Notes under the pieces: model-generated | Database searches by the model: none | Told to the model about the DNA's origin: nothing | What the model saw: only the letters and a program-made list of their open reading frames with translations | Position numbers and translations under genes: made by a program | Source: Capnocytophaga haemolytica | GTDB taxonomy: Bacteria > Bacteroidota > Bacteroidia > Flavobacteriales > Flavobacteriaceae | Assembly: GCF_001553545.1 (NCBI RefSeq) | Contig: NZ_CP014227.1 | Location: forward strand, 2,090,501 to 2,154,500 | Length of the DNA: 64,000 nt | Reading direction: 5' to 3' | Shown here: one piece after another, positions 43,491-51,273 of the stretch | Position numbering within the stretch: position 1 is the first letter of the stretch | Layout of the letters: each line of letters opens with the position of its first letter

Positions 43491-45296
43491 TTTTTGTGCT
43501 TCTTGGGGTAGTCCTCGATATTTGAAATAAGCAAACACGCTTACAATCACGAGGAACGCTACCGTCGCATACACCCACGAAGGTATCGGAACAGGGTCGC
43601 CCGTAGCGTATGAGTGTAACCCCACTAAATAGTAATTCACTCCGTAAGAGGTCATTACAATCACTGAGAAAGCCCACAGTACAGCCGTATGATAGAGGTA
43701 AGCATTCCTAAAGAAAGGCACTAACCTCAGGTGCGCTACCGTTGCATACACGAGGATAGAGATGAGCGCCCACGTTTCTTTGGGGTCCCACGCCCAATAG
43801 CGCCCCCAACTTTCATTCGCCCACACGCCTCCTAAGAAGGTGCCCATTACCAATAGAAAAAGCCCAATGGTAATGCTCATTTCTTCCACGACAATCATCT
43901 CGCGCATACTTCTCCACCATCGCTCGGTAGGTGCTGAGGGTTTGAAAATCAGCAACAATAGTGATAATAACGCTACTGTGCACGAAAGTGCCAGCGGTGC
44001 GTAGCTGCTCACGATGACTGCCACGTGAATTTTGAGCCAATACGAGTGCAGGACGGGTTTCAGCGTTGTGATTTCGGGGTTCAGCCAGTCGAGAAAGCTC
44101 ACCAAGAGTAAAATGCCCGAGAACAGCAGCCCCAAAGGCAAGGTAAAGGTGGATTTTCGCGCAAACAACAGCCCGAAGAGCAATACGCCCCACGAGACGA
44201 AGAGTAACATCTCAAAGCCATCGCTCCACGGCGGGTGTTTGGCGATGTACCAGCGAAGCAAAAGGTCGCACGTGAATACCAACAGGAGTCCCCACGAGAG
44301 CCTTTCACCTATTATAAGTACGGTAGTGATCAACCGCCGTTTGAAAAAAAGTGCTGCGATGGCAAAAACGAGTAAAATCGACCCCAAAAGCATATTCAGC
44401 CCAAAGAGATAGTTGCTTAGGCGTACTTTTGTGTAGAACAACTCTGCCTTGATAGCCGCCTTTGAGGGGTAAACGCTCGCCCCAGCCTCTCGCTGAAAGG
44501 TATCGATGTATCCGAGGGCTTGCTCGGCTTCCGCATAGCTATGCGTACGGTTTCCTTTCAGGAGTCCCTCTAAATAAAAGTTGTGAATATCCTTCACAAA
44601 GTCAGCCTCTTCCCCATCGAACTCGGTAAACTCTTTGGTGGAATACCAACGGTGGTTCTCTGCTTTTTTATTGGGAAAAATTCTAAGGAAACTCTTTGTG
44701 AAAATAGCGTACAAGATGTTAAAACGCTCATCCACTTTCAGCAATTCTTTTTGAAATTCCGACCGCTCGGAAGGCTTAAGTTGATTCGCTTCTTCCACAG
44801 CATTCTTCAAGCGATACACTCCGTTCCCGTCGAGCAACTCGTCAAACGAAAGCTGTGGCGGGAGCTCCCTGCGGTGTAGCTCGTGGGCTATGAGGGCTTG
44901 CTTGCTGGGGCTGACTTGGATCAGCGGCTCTCTGCTCAATACCTCTGGACTCAATTGCAATGCAAGGAGGAATTGTTCGGGCGAGAGTCGCTGCCCAGCA
45001 ACCACAGCGCTTGTTTTCCCAGTGAGTTTTCTAACAATTTCGTAGGATAGTGTGCTCAAAGGCTTCATCCGCCCATCCGAACCTTGTACGATAAGTCTGC
45101 CGTACTGTGCTGCTTGTTCCTGTGGCACAACATAGGGTGCTATCTGCGATACAGATTGAGCAAAAGTAAAATGTGTTAATAGAAAGAATATTACCAATCT
45201 GCAAACAACCCCCCATCCCCCCTTCAAAGAGGGAGCGCATACTTCAAAAGAGCGGGTATTTTCTCTACTACCATTATATTTCGTCGTTCTATTCAT
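43479..45296 (-). CDS. ccsA: Cytochrome c biogenesis protein CcsA, long form
   Basis: A 605-residue protein with a signal-like segment (VIFFLLTHFTFAQS), a periplasmic domain (about 50-300) and a C-terminal eight-helix CcsA/CcmC-type membrane domain with the heme-handling WWD motif (WANESWGRYWAWDPKETW). With ResB it forms the System II machine that exports heme and attaches it to apocytochrome c. It overlaps resB by 8 bases. Its N terminus contains a GC-rich SLKGGWGVV stretch that looks like an intruding repeat, so the true start may be further in. Confidence 0.88.
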   Translation of the reverse strand: MNRTTKYNGSRENTRSFEVCAPSLKGGWGVVCRLVIFFLLTHFTFAQSVSQIAPYVVPQEQAAQYGRLIVQGSDGRMKPLSTLSYEIVRKLTGKTSAVVAGQRLSPEQFLLALQLSPEVLSREPLIQVSPSKQALIAHELHRRELPPQLSFDELLDGNGVYRLKNAVEEANQLKPSERSEFQKELLKVDERFNILYAIFTKSFLRIFPNKKAENHRWYSTKEFTEFDGEEADFVKDIHNFYLEGLLKGNRTHSYAEAEQALGYIDTFQREAGASVYPSKAAIKAELFYTKVRLSNYLFGLNMLLGSILLVFAIAALFFKRRLITTVLIIGERLSWGLLLVFTCDLLLRWYIAKHPPWSDGFEMLLFVSWGVLLFGLLFARKSTFTLPLGLLFSGILLLVSFLDWLNPEITTLKPVLHSYWLKIHVAVIVSSYAPLALSCTVALLSLLLLIFKPSAPTERWWRSMREMIVVEEMSITIGLFLLVMGTFLGGVWANESWGRYWAWDPKETWALISILVYATVAHLRLVPFFRNAYLYHTAVLWAFSVIVMTSYGVNYYLVGLHSYATGDPVPIPSWVYATVAFLVIVSVFAYFKYRGLPQEAQKRLF

Positions 45297-46689
45297 CGCC
45301 TTTCATCTTCTTTAACCGTCTACTTAAAAATTGGAACCTGCTCCCGTAGCTAAGCAGTGTCCACCCCATCGCTATGAAGAGCAAGGCGTAACCTGCGTAA
45401 GTTACCCACGTTCCCCAGCGGTCTTTATTGAGTGCTAAGAGGGTGCCGCGCTCATCTGGGTCGTACGACGACTGATAAAATCGGTAACCCTTGTAGTCCA
45501 AAATGTGATTCATATAGATTTCATAGGGGAAGGTGATTTGCCCATCGATCACCTTCACCCTGCTTTTGTAGCTCTCAGCACTTTCACTCCCTGGGTAACG
45601 TTTTAGCTCAAAACGGGTGAGCTCCAGAGCGAATGGCAGACGTATTTGGCGAGGTGCATAGGTGAAAGCGTAAGTGCGCCCCTTATAAATAAAAGATTGC
45701 CACTGTGGATCGTTGGTCCTGGGATTAAAATAGCCCTCACTGTGGGTCTGCTCACCGATGCGCACCTCTAATTTCACGCGGTCGGCATCAGTTTGGTTCT
45801 TACGGTCGCCTTCCATCGAAGTGTAGACGATCTTTTTCCCTTCGTAGAGCCCTCCAATGCGAAAGGAGTCGTCACCAAACTGGTAAAGCCCCTCCTGTGG
45901 CAAGGTGATCCACTCCCAAGGATCGATAACGCCCATCTTTTCATCCTTTCCGTTGATATAGCGCAGTGGCACAGTGGTGTACAATTGCCATTTACCTGCT
46001 CGCTTTTGTATGTATACCGCTGCCTGAGTTGTTGCAGTAGGTTTGTCGGGTGCCTCCTGTGCAAAGTGGAGGGTTACTTTGCCTACTTTTACGGAAGCAT
46101 TGGCATACAAATGTGTTTCTTCCTTCTTACTTCCTGCAAAAAGTGTAAGTTTTACAAAGGTCTGCGATCCATCGGCATAGGTAAGCCTCGCATTAGAGAT
46201 GTACTGCGTAAGCACACAGCGGAACGTTGTATCGCCCTGCGTTACATTCAGCTCCTCAGGTTTAAATCGGTAAGGGATAGGCTGTGCCTTTTGGTAGAAA
46301 AGCGTTTTATCCGTCTTCAATTGAATAAACCGCTCGTTGGTGAGGTAATGCTGTACCTTCTCACCCTCGCGAATATGTACAATCCCCTCTTTACTGATAT
46401 AGCGTGTGATGCCCGCCCCTACAATCATCATTACAAATGCCAAGTGGAACAGCCCTATGGGTAGTTTCCCCCGCGACAACAGGTGATAACGCGGTATCTG
46501 CATTACAAAACAGATTGCAGCCCAAAGCATTATGGCTTCAAACCACCACGCTTCGTATACTACTGCCCGCGCAACGAGGGTTCCGTAGCTGCTCTCCACG
46601 AACGTCGCTACCGCCATCGCTACTGCCAGCACCATCAGCAGTAACATTGATACTTTTACAGAGAAAATTGTGTGTAATAATCGTTTCAT
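45289..46689 (-). CDS. resB: ResB-like cytochrome c biogenesis protein
   Basis: A 466-residue membrane protein with three N-terminal helices (SVKVSMLLLMVLAVAMAVATF; AIMLWAAICFVMQIP; LPIGLFHLAFVMMIVGAG), a large periplasmic domain and a C-terminal helix (TYAGYALLFIAMGWTLLSYG). ResB/Ccs1 partners CcsA in System II. I start at 46689 because its promoter lies at 46700-46731; the longer frame from 46743 would begin upstream of it. Confidence 0.85.
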   Translation of the reverse strand: MKRLLHTIFSVKVSMLLLMVLAVAMAVATFVESSYGTLVARAVVYEAWWFEAIMLWAAICFVMQIPRYHLLSRGKLPIGLFHLAFVMMIVGAGITRYISKEGIVHIREGEKVQHYLTNERFIQLKTDKTLFYQKAQPIPYRFKPEELNVTQGDTTFRCVLTQYISNARLTYADGSQTFVKLTLFAGSKKEETHLYANASVKVGKVTLHFAQEAPDKPTATTQAAVYIQKRAGKWQLYTTVPLRYINGKDEKMGVIDPWEWITLPQEGLYQFGDDSFRIGGLYEGKKIVYTSMEGDRKNQTDADRVKLEVRIGEQTHSEGYFNPRTNDPQWQSFIYKGRTYAFTYAPRQIRLPFALELTRFELKRYPGSESAESYKSRVKVIDGQITFPYEIYMNHILDYKGYRFYQSSYDPDERGTLLALNKDRWGTWVTYAGYALLFIAMGWTLLSYGSRFQFLSRRLKKMKGDE

Positions 46690-46699
46690 AATCGTGCTG

Positions 46700-46731
46700 C
46701 AAAGATGCGACATTCTTTTAAATCTCGCAAA
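46700..46731 (-). promoter_or_regulatory. Promoter of resB-ccsA
   Basis: On the minus strand TTTG (46731-46728), 20 bases, CATCTTTG (46707-46700, one base off). The ATG at 46689 is 11 bases beyond the box, so the leader is very short. Confidence 0.6.
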
Positions 46732-46745
46732 TAAAACAAACAAAA

Positions 46746-46776
46746 AAAGCTACCCTTTTTATATAAGGTAGCTTTC
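46746..46776 (-). terminator. Terminator of carB
   Basis: AAAGCTACC (46746-46754) with GGTAGCTTT (46768-46776), followed on the minus strand by a T run. Confidence 0.85.
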
Positions 46777-46799
46777 ATTTGCTGTATATTGATCTCCTA

Positions 46800-49652
46800 T
46801 TATTTGCTGAGGTACATCTTTCGCCTTGTGTATAAATCGTAGAAAGCATCGTCCCGCAAGTCCTTGATGAAGAGTATTTGCTCTCCTGTGGACTTCATCT
46901 CGGGTCCCAGCGCCTTGTTTACGTTCGTGAACTTGTTGAAGGAGAACACAGGACACTTGATGGCAAAGCCCTCTAAGTGTGGGTGGAACTCAAAGTCGGT
47001 GAGTTTCTTCTCCCCGAGCATCACCTTGGTGGCGTAGTTCACATACGGCTCACCATAAGCCTTGGCTATAAATGGTACAGTCCTTGATGCTCTTGGGTTG
47101 GCCTCAATGATGTAAACCTTGTCATCTTTCACGGCAAACTGTATGTTGATAAGCCCTACTGTGCCCAGCGCAAGGGCTATCTTGTGGGTATGGTCTTTGA
47201 TTTGCTGCAATACAAACTCACCTAAGTTAAATGGCGGCAGCGTAGCATTGCTATCCCCCGAGTGAATACCGCAAGGCTCGATATGCTCCATTATCCCGAT
47301 GATGTAAACGTTCTCTCCATCGCAAATCGCATCGGCCTCTGCCTCTATAGCCCCGTCCAAGTAGTGGTCTAAGAGCAGCTTGTTATTAGGAATCTTGCGC
47401 AGCAAGTCTACCACGTGTGCCTCCAACTCTTCTTTGTTGATGACGATCTTCATCCCCTGTCCACCCAACACATACGAAGGGCGCACCAAGAGCGGAAAGT
47501 CTAATTCATCAGCCAACTTCAATGCCTCTTCAGCGGTCTCTGCTACTCCAAACTCTGGGTAAGGGATGTTGTTCTCCTTAAGCAGGGTTGAGAAGCTGCC
47601 TCTGTCCTCTGCCAAGTCAAGAGACGCAAAGCTGGTGCCTATAATCTTAATGTCATATTTGTGGAGTTTCTCCGCGAGCTTTAGGGCTGTTTGCCCTCCC
47701 AACTGCACGATGACTCCCTCAGGCTTCTCGTGACGTATGATGTCGTAAATATACTCCCAGAACACAGGCTCAAAGTAGAGTTTATCAGCGGTGTCAAAGT
47801 CTGTGGATACCGTCTCTGGGTTACAGTTGATCATTATGGTCTCATAGCCACATTCTGCTGCCGCCAGCACCCCGTGCACACAGCAGTAATCAAACTCAAT
47901 ACCCTGCCCAATGCGGTTGGGTCCTGAGCCGAGCACTACTATCTTCTTACGGTCGCTCACTACGCTATCGTTGGCAGTGTACTCCTTGCCGTCTGCCGTG
48001 CGGATAGGTGCCTCAAAGGTGGAGTAATAATAAGGCGTCTGTGCCTTAAACTCCGCTGCACACGTATCCACGAGCTTATAAACACGCTGTATGTTCAGCT
48101 CCCCGCGCTTCTTGTGTACCTCGCTTTCCCAACAGCCCAGCATATAGGCTATTTGCCTGTCGGCAAAGCCCTTTTGTTTTGCCTCTAAAAGCAGCTCTTT
48201 GGGTAGGCTATCTATCTTGTAGGTAGAGATTTCTTTTTCTAAGGCGTATAGTTCTTCATATTGCTTTAAGAACCACATATCTATCTTGGTGATCTCGTGG
48301 ATACGGCTCAGCGGTATGCCTATCTGCACGGCATCGTAGATTACAAAGACCCTATCCCAACTCGGATTAGCGAGCTTCTCAATAATCTGGTCGTAGTTCT
48401 TATAGCCTTTGCCATCAGCCCCTAAGCCATTGCGTTTTATTTCCAGCGATTGAGTAGCCTTCTGTAACGCCTCTTGGAACGAACGTCCGATGCCCATCAC
48501 CTCTCCTACCGACTTCATCTGCAAGCCAATAGTGCGGTCTGAGCCTTCAAACTTATCGAAGTTCCAGCGTGGTATCTTCACAATCACATAGTCGAGCGTA
48601 GGCTCAAAGAACGCTGAGGTAGAGCCTGTGATTTGGTTCCTCAGTTCATCAAGGTGATAGCCGATAGCGAGCTTAGTGGCAATCTTAGCAATCGGGTAGC
48701 CCGTAGCCTTTGACGCCAACGCTGAGGAGCGCGATACACGTGGATTGATCTCAATAGCGATGATATCCTCCTTCTCATCAGGCGATACAGCAAACTGCAC
48801 ATTACAGCCTCCCGCAAAGTCGCCAATGCTGCGCATCATCTTGATAGCCATATCTCGCATACGCTGGAAAGTACGATCAGAGAGCGTCATCGCAGGGGCA
48901 ACGGTGATAGAGTCGCCTGTGTGAATACCCATCGGGTCCATATTCTCTATGGTACAGATGATCGCTACATTGTCGTTCTTATCGCGCAATAGCTCCAATT
49001 CATACTCCTTCCAGCCGAGCAATGCTTTGTCTATAAGCACCTCGTGGATAGGCGATGCCTCCAAACCACGGTTGAGCAGTGCATCAAAGTCCTCTTTCTT
49101 ATAGACGATAGACGCCCCTGTGCCACCAAGCGTAAAGGACGGACGTATCACCAGCGGAAAGCCAAACTTCTGGGCGATCTCCTTGCCTTTGAGGAAAGAG
49201 TTTGCCGTCTCTGAGGGTGCCATAGGGATACCAATCTCGTCTAAGAGCACACGAAACTTCTCCCGATCCTCAGTGATTTGTATCGCATCAATATCCACAC
49301 CGATAATTTCTACCCCAAAGTCTTTCCAGATGCCCTTCTCGCTCGCCTCAATGCAGAGGTTCAGTGCCGTTTGCCCACCCATAGTAGGCAGCACCGCATC
49401 TATTTCGGGGTGTGCTTTAAGGATTTCCACGATAGAGGCAGTCGTCAGTGGCTTCAAATAGACGTGGTCAGCCATTGAGGGGTCTGTCATAATAGTCGCA
49501 GGGTTGCTGTTGATAAGCACCGTTTGGATACCATCCTCGCGCAACGAACGCAGCGACTGCGAGCCTGAGTAGTCAAACTCACAGGCTTGCCCTATAATAA
49601 TCGGTCCTGAACCTATCAGCAGGACACAGTGTAAATCTTTTCGCTTTGGCAT
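46800..49652 (-). CDS. carB: Carbamoyl-phosphate synthase large subunit
   Basis: A 950-residue protein with two homologous ATP-grasp halves (VLLIGSGPIIIGQACEFDYSG at the N terminus and VVLGSGPNRIGQGIEFDYC near residue 570). It makes carbamoyl phosphate from bicarbonate, ATP and glutamine-derived ammonia for arginine and pyrimidine synthesis. E. coli CarB is 1073 residues with a C-terminal MGS allosteric domain; this one stops at LYTRRKMYLSK, so that domain is absent. No carA is adjacent. Confidence 0.95.
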   Translation of the reverse strand: MPKRKDLHCVLLIGSGPIIIGQACEFDYSGSQSLRSLREDGIQTVLINSNPATIMTDPSMADHVYLKPLTTASIVEILKAHPEIDAVLPTMGGQTALNLCIEASEKGIWKDFGVEIIGVDIDAIQITEDREKFRVLLDEIGIPMAPSETANSFLKGKEIAQKFGFPLVIRPSFTLGGTGASIVYKKEDFDALLNRGLEASPIHEVLIDKALLGWKEYELELLRDKNDNVAIICTIENMDPMGIHTGDSITVAPAMTLSDRTFQRMRDMAIKMMRSIGDFAGGCNVQFAVSPDEKEDIIAIEINPRVSRSSALASKATGYPIAKIATKLAIGYHLDELRNQITGSTSAFFEPTLDYVIVKIPRWNFDKFEGSDRTIGLQMKSVGEVMGIGRSFQEALQKATQSLEIKRNGLGADGKGYKNYDQIIEKLANPSWDRVFVIYDAVQIGIPLSRIHEITKIDMWFLKQYEELYALEKEISTYKIDSLPKELLLEAKQKGFADRQIAYMLGCWESEVHKKRGELNIQRVYKLVDTCAAEFKAQTPYYYSTFEAPIRTADGKEYTANDSVVSDRKKIVVLGSGPNRIGQGIEFDYCCVHGVLAAAECGYETIMINCNPETVSTDFDTADKLYFEPVFWEYIYDIIRHEKPEGVIVQLGGQTALKLAEKLHKYDIKIIGTSFASLDLAEDRGSFSTLLKENNIPYPEFGVAETAEEALKLADELDFPLLVRPSYVLGGQGMKIVINKEELEAHVVDLLRKIPNNKLLLDHYLDGAIEAEADAICDGENVYIIGIMEHIEPCGIHSGDSNATLPPFNLGEFVLQQIKDHTHKIALALGTVGLINIQFAVKDDKVYIIEANPRASRTVPFIAKAYGEPYVNYATKVMLGEKKLTDFEFHPHLEGFAIKCPVFSFNKFTNVNKALGPEMKSTGEQILFIKDLRDDAFYDLYTRRKMYLSK

Positions 49653-49655
49653 TTT

Positions 49656-49690
49656 TTATAATTTATAGTTGATAATGTATCGTGCATAAT
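49656..49690. repeat. Heptamer block upstream of carB
   Basis: TTATAAT, TTATAGT, TGATAAT, GTATCGT and GCATAAT, five units starting 3 bases before the carB start codon. Confidence 0.65.
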
Positions 49691-49813
49691 ATCACATACT
49701 ACCAGTACCATTGACATATACAGTCCGCCCCGCAGTTGCATCGCCCATTCCTCACTAAGCCATATCAGCACATCACCCATAGCTCACCACAATTATACAT
49801 TATCCATTAAAAA

Positions 49814-49849
49814 AAGTGTTACCCTTTTATTACAAAAGATAACACTTCA
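49814..49849 (-). terminator. Terminator of rpmH
   Basis: AAGTGTTA (49814-49821) with TAACACTT (49840-49847), with a T run after it on the minus strand. Confidence 0.85.
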
Positions 49850-49880
49850 TTCATATTTTACTCCTCACTGACATTGGCGA

Positions 49881-50039
49881 TTATCTCTTATGTCGTGGTT
49901 CAGATGAAACGGTCAATTTCTTACGCCCTTTAGCTCTGCGGCGTGCGAGCACCTTGCGTCCGTTGGCAGTAGCCATACGCTCTCTAAAACCGTGTTTATT
50001 TCTTCTTTTTCTTCTTGAAGGTTGAAATGTTCTTTTCAT
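49881..50039 (-). CDS. rpmH: Ribosomal protein L34
   Basis: A 52-residue, very basic protein starting [19 protein letters not shown] and containing [21 protein letters not shown], the standard L34 sequence. L34 is a component of the 50S subunit. In many bacteria rpmH lies by dnaA and rnpA; here it stands alone with its own promoter and terminator. Confidence 0.97.
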   Translation of the reverse strand: MKRTFQPSRRKRRNKHGFRERMATANGRKVLARRRAKGRKKLTVSSEPRHKR

Positions 50040-50100
50040 TGCTTGTAAATCTTAATTAAATCAAATGATACCTAAAATTTTCTCTATTTCAAAAGTGCGG

Positions 50101-50132
50101 CAAAGGTACGACAATTATCTGAACTACACAAA
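50101..50132 (-). promoter_or_regulatory. Promoter of rpmH
   Basis: On the minus strand TTTG (50132-50129), 20 bases, TACCTTTG (50108-50101); start codon at 50039, so the leader is about 55-60 bases. Confidence 0.75.
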
Positions 50133-50233
50133 TATTTTTTTACTTTTATTGCTAAAAACACCTTCAAAGCACTGATTATAAAGAAAATAAATAGATAAAA
50201 ATATTTAAAGTAACACCTTCTCTAGGTCATAAA

Positions 50234-50944
50234 CTACCATTTTAACCACGTCCAAGGGCTGTATTTATTCTCCAATGCAATGCCAGCAAAAGTAGCTATA
50301 TCAGTAGATCCATTCCAAAGCGCACGCCCCAGCACATAGCTATTAGCGAGTTCCTTCCAACTATGTAACTCACTATGCGCCATATCATAAGCGCGCTGCA
50401 TATAGCGCCACAACTCTTCTTCACTGATATACTCTTTGTTAAAACTCGCACGCGCAACGAAGTTAAGGCGTCCTGCATCCCAGCCCATCACGCCAAGGGC
50501 ACACATCTCCTCAAAGTCTTTAAAGATCTTTTTCCTCCTCAAATCATCCCACGCAGTGCCCAAATTATTGTATTGCTCCCACAAGCGCTGTAACATATCC
50601 TCATCATACTTTGATTTTAGAAAGTTAAAGGCCTTTTTCAGATCATAAAGTGCCCACGCCTCGCATAAATCAGGAAAAGTAAGTGAGAAAGTACCTTGTG
50701 TCAGATACTCCAACGTATCAATGGCTTCCTCACGATTATCAATCCCCCACCATTTGGAGAGAATTAAATCCAATCTCGAGTCGCTGAGCTTCATATCCAA
50801 GGAGTTAAGTACTGCCTCTTGCTGCCAAGCATACACATTACCAATAGTGAGCACCCGCAGTTGCTCATCTGTCAGAGTCGAATTAGGGTCTATCCTATCC
50901 GACCCTTGTAAACGCTCATAAAAACGCTTTAATGCTGCAAACAT
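50234..50944 (-). CDS. DUF1266 protein
   Basis: The 236-residue soluble helical protein has the DUF1266 pattern: LTIGNVYAWQQEAVLNSL, LSKWWGIDNREEAIDTLEYL near the middle, and GWDAGRLNFVARASFNKEY, ISEEELWRYM and SWKELANSYVLGRALWNG towards the C terminus. The function of the family is unknown, although members occur next to secretion or toxin-immunity loci in some bacteria; nothing of that kind is nearby. Confidence 0.8.
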   Translation of the reverse strand: MFAALKRFYERLQGSDRIDPNSTLTDEQLRVLTIGNVYAWQQEAVLNSLDMKLSDSRLDLILSKWWGIDNREEAIDTLEYLTQGTFSLTFPDLCEAWALYDLKKAFNFLKSKYDEDMLQRLWEQYNNLGTAWDDLRRKKIFKDFEEMCALGVMGWDAGRLNFVARASFNKEYISEEELWRYMQRAYDMAHSELHSWKELANSYVLGRALWNGSTDIATFAGIALENKYSPWTWLKW

Positions 50945-51151
50945 AAACTTATTATTTAAAATTACTGCGGCAAAAACACACTAAATATATGAACAACACA
51001 AATATTATTAGCACTTTTTACCCCCCCCCATTTATATTATTGATATTCAACGATATACAAAATGTTAAATATTTCATAAAGTATCTATTTCCCTTTTTAA
51101 AACCAATAAGTAAGGTAACCCTCTAAAAGTTTACCCCTTACCCTCAACAAA

Positions 51152-51184
51152 CGAAGCTCAAACGGATCCACTACGGATAAACCC
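51152..51184 (+). repeat. 11-bp repeat block, 3 units
   Basis: CGAAGCTCAAA, CGGATCCACTA, CGGATAAACCC at exact 11-base steps. The units are diverged, but each starts CG(A/G)A, as in the other blocks. Confidence 0.65.
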
Positions 51185-51235
51185 ACCTAACACAAAATTA
51201 TCGTTGAAAAAACACACCAAATCCAAAAAAACTCG

Positions 51236-51243
51236 TATCTTTG
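51236..51243 (+). promoter_or_regulatory. -7 box of the helicase gene
   Basis: TATCTTTG, 30 bases before ATG 51274; no -33 at normal spacing. Confidence 0.5.
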
Positions 51244-51273
51244 TCGCAAATAAATCAAGACATCTTTCTACTA

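Larger units (their letters stand above)
50945..51273. other. 329-bp divergent intergenic region
   Basis: It holds a C9 homopolymer (51021-51029), an 11-bp repeat block (51152-51184) and the helicase -7 box (51236-51243). No gene is seen. Confidence 0.7.

Noticed and set aside
43173..43525. Plus-strand ORFs of about 90-97 codons
   Set aside because: They are by-products of the 21-bp periodicity (three frames open at once).
49691..49810. Possible small gene or structured RNA upstream of carB
   Set aside because: No open frame with a start or stable fold was evident by eye; only a few repeats and the rpmH terminator are seen.
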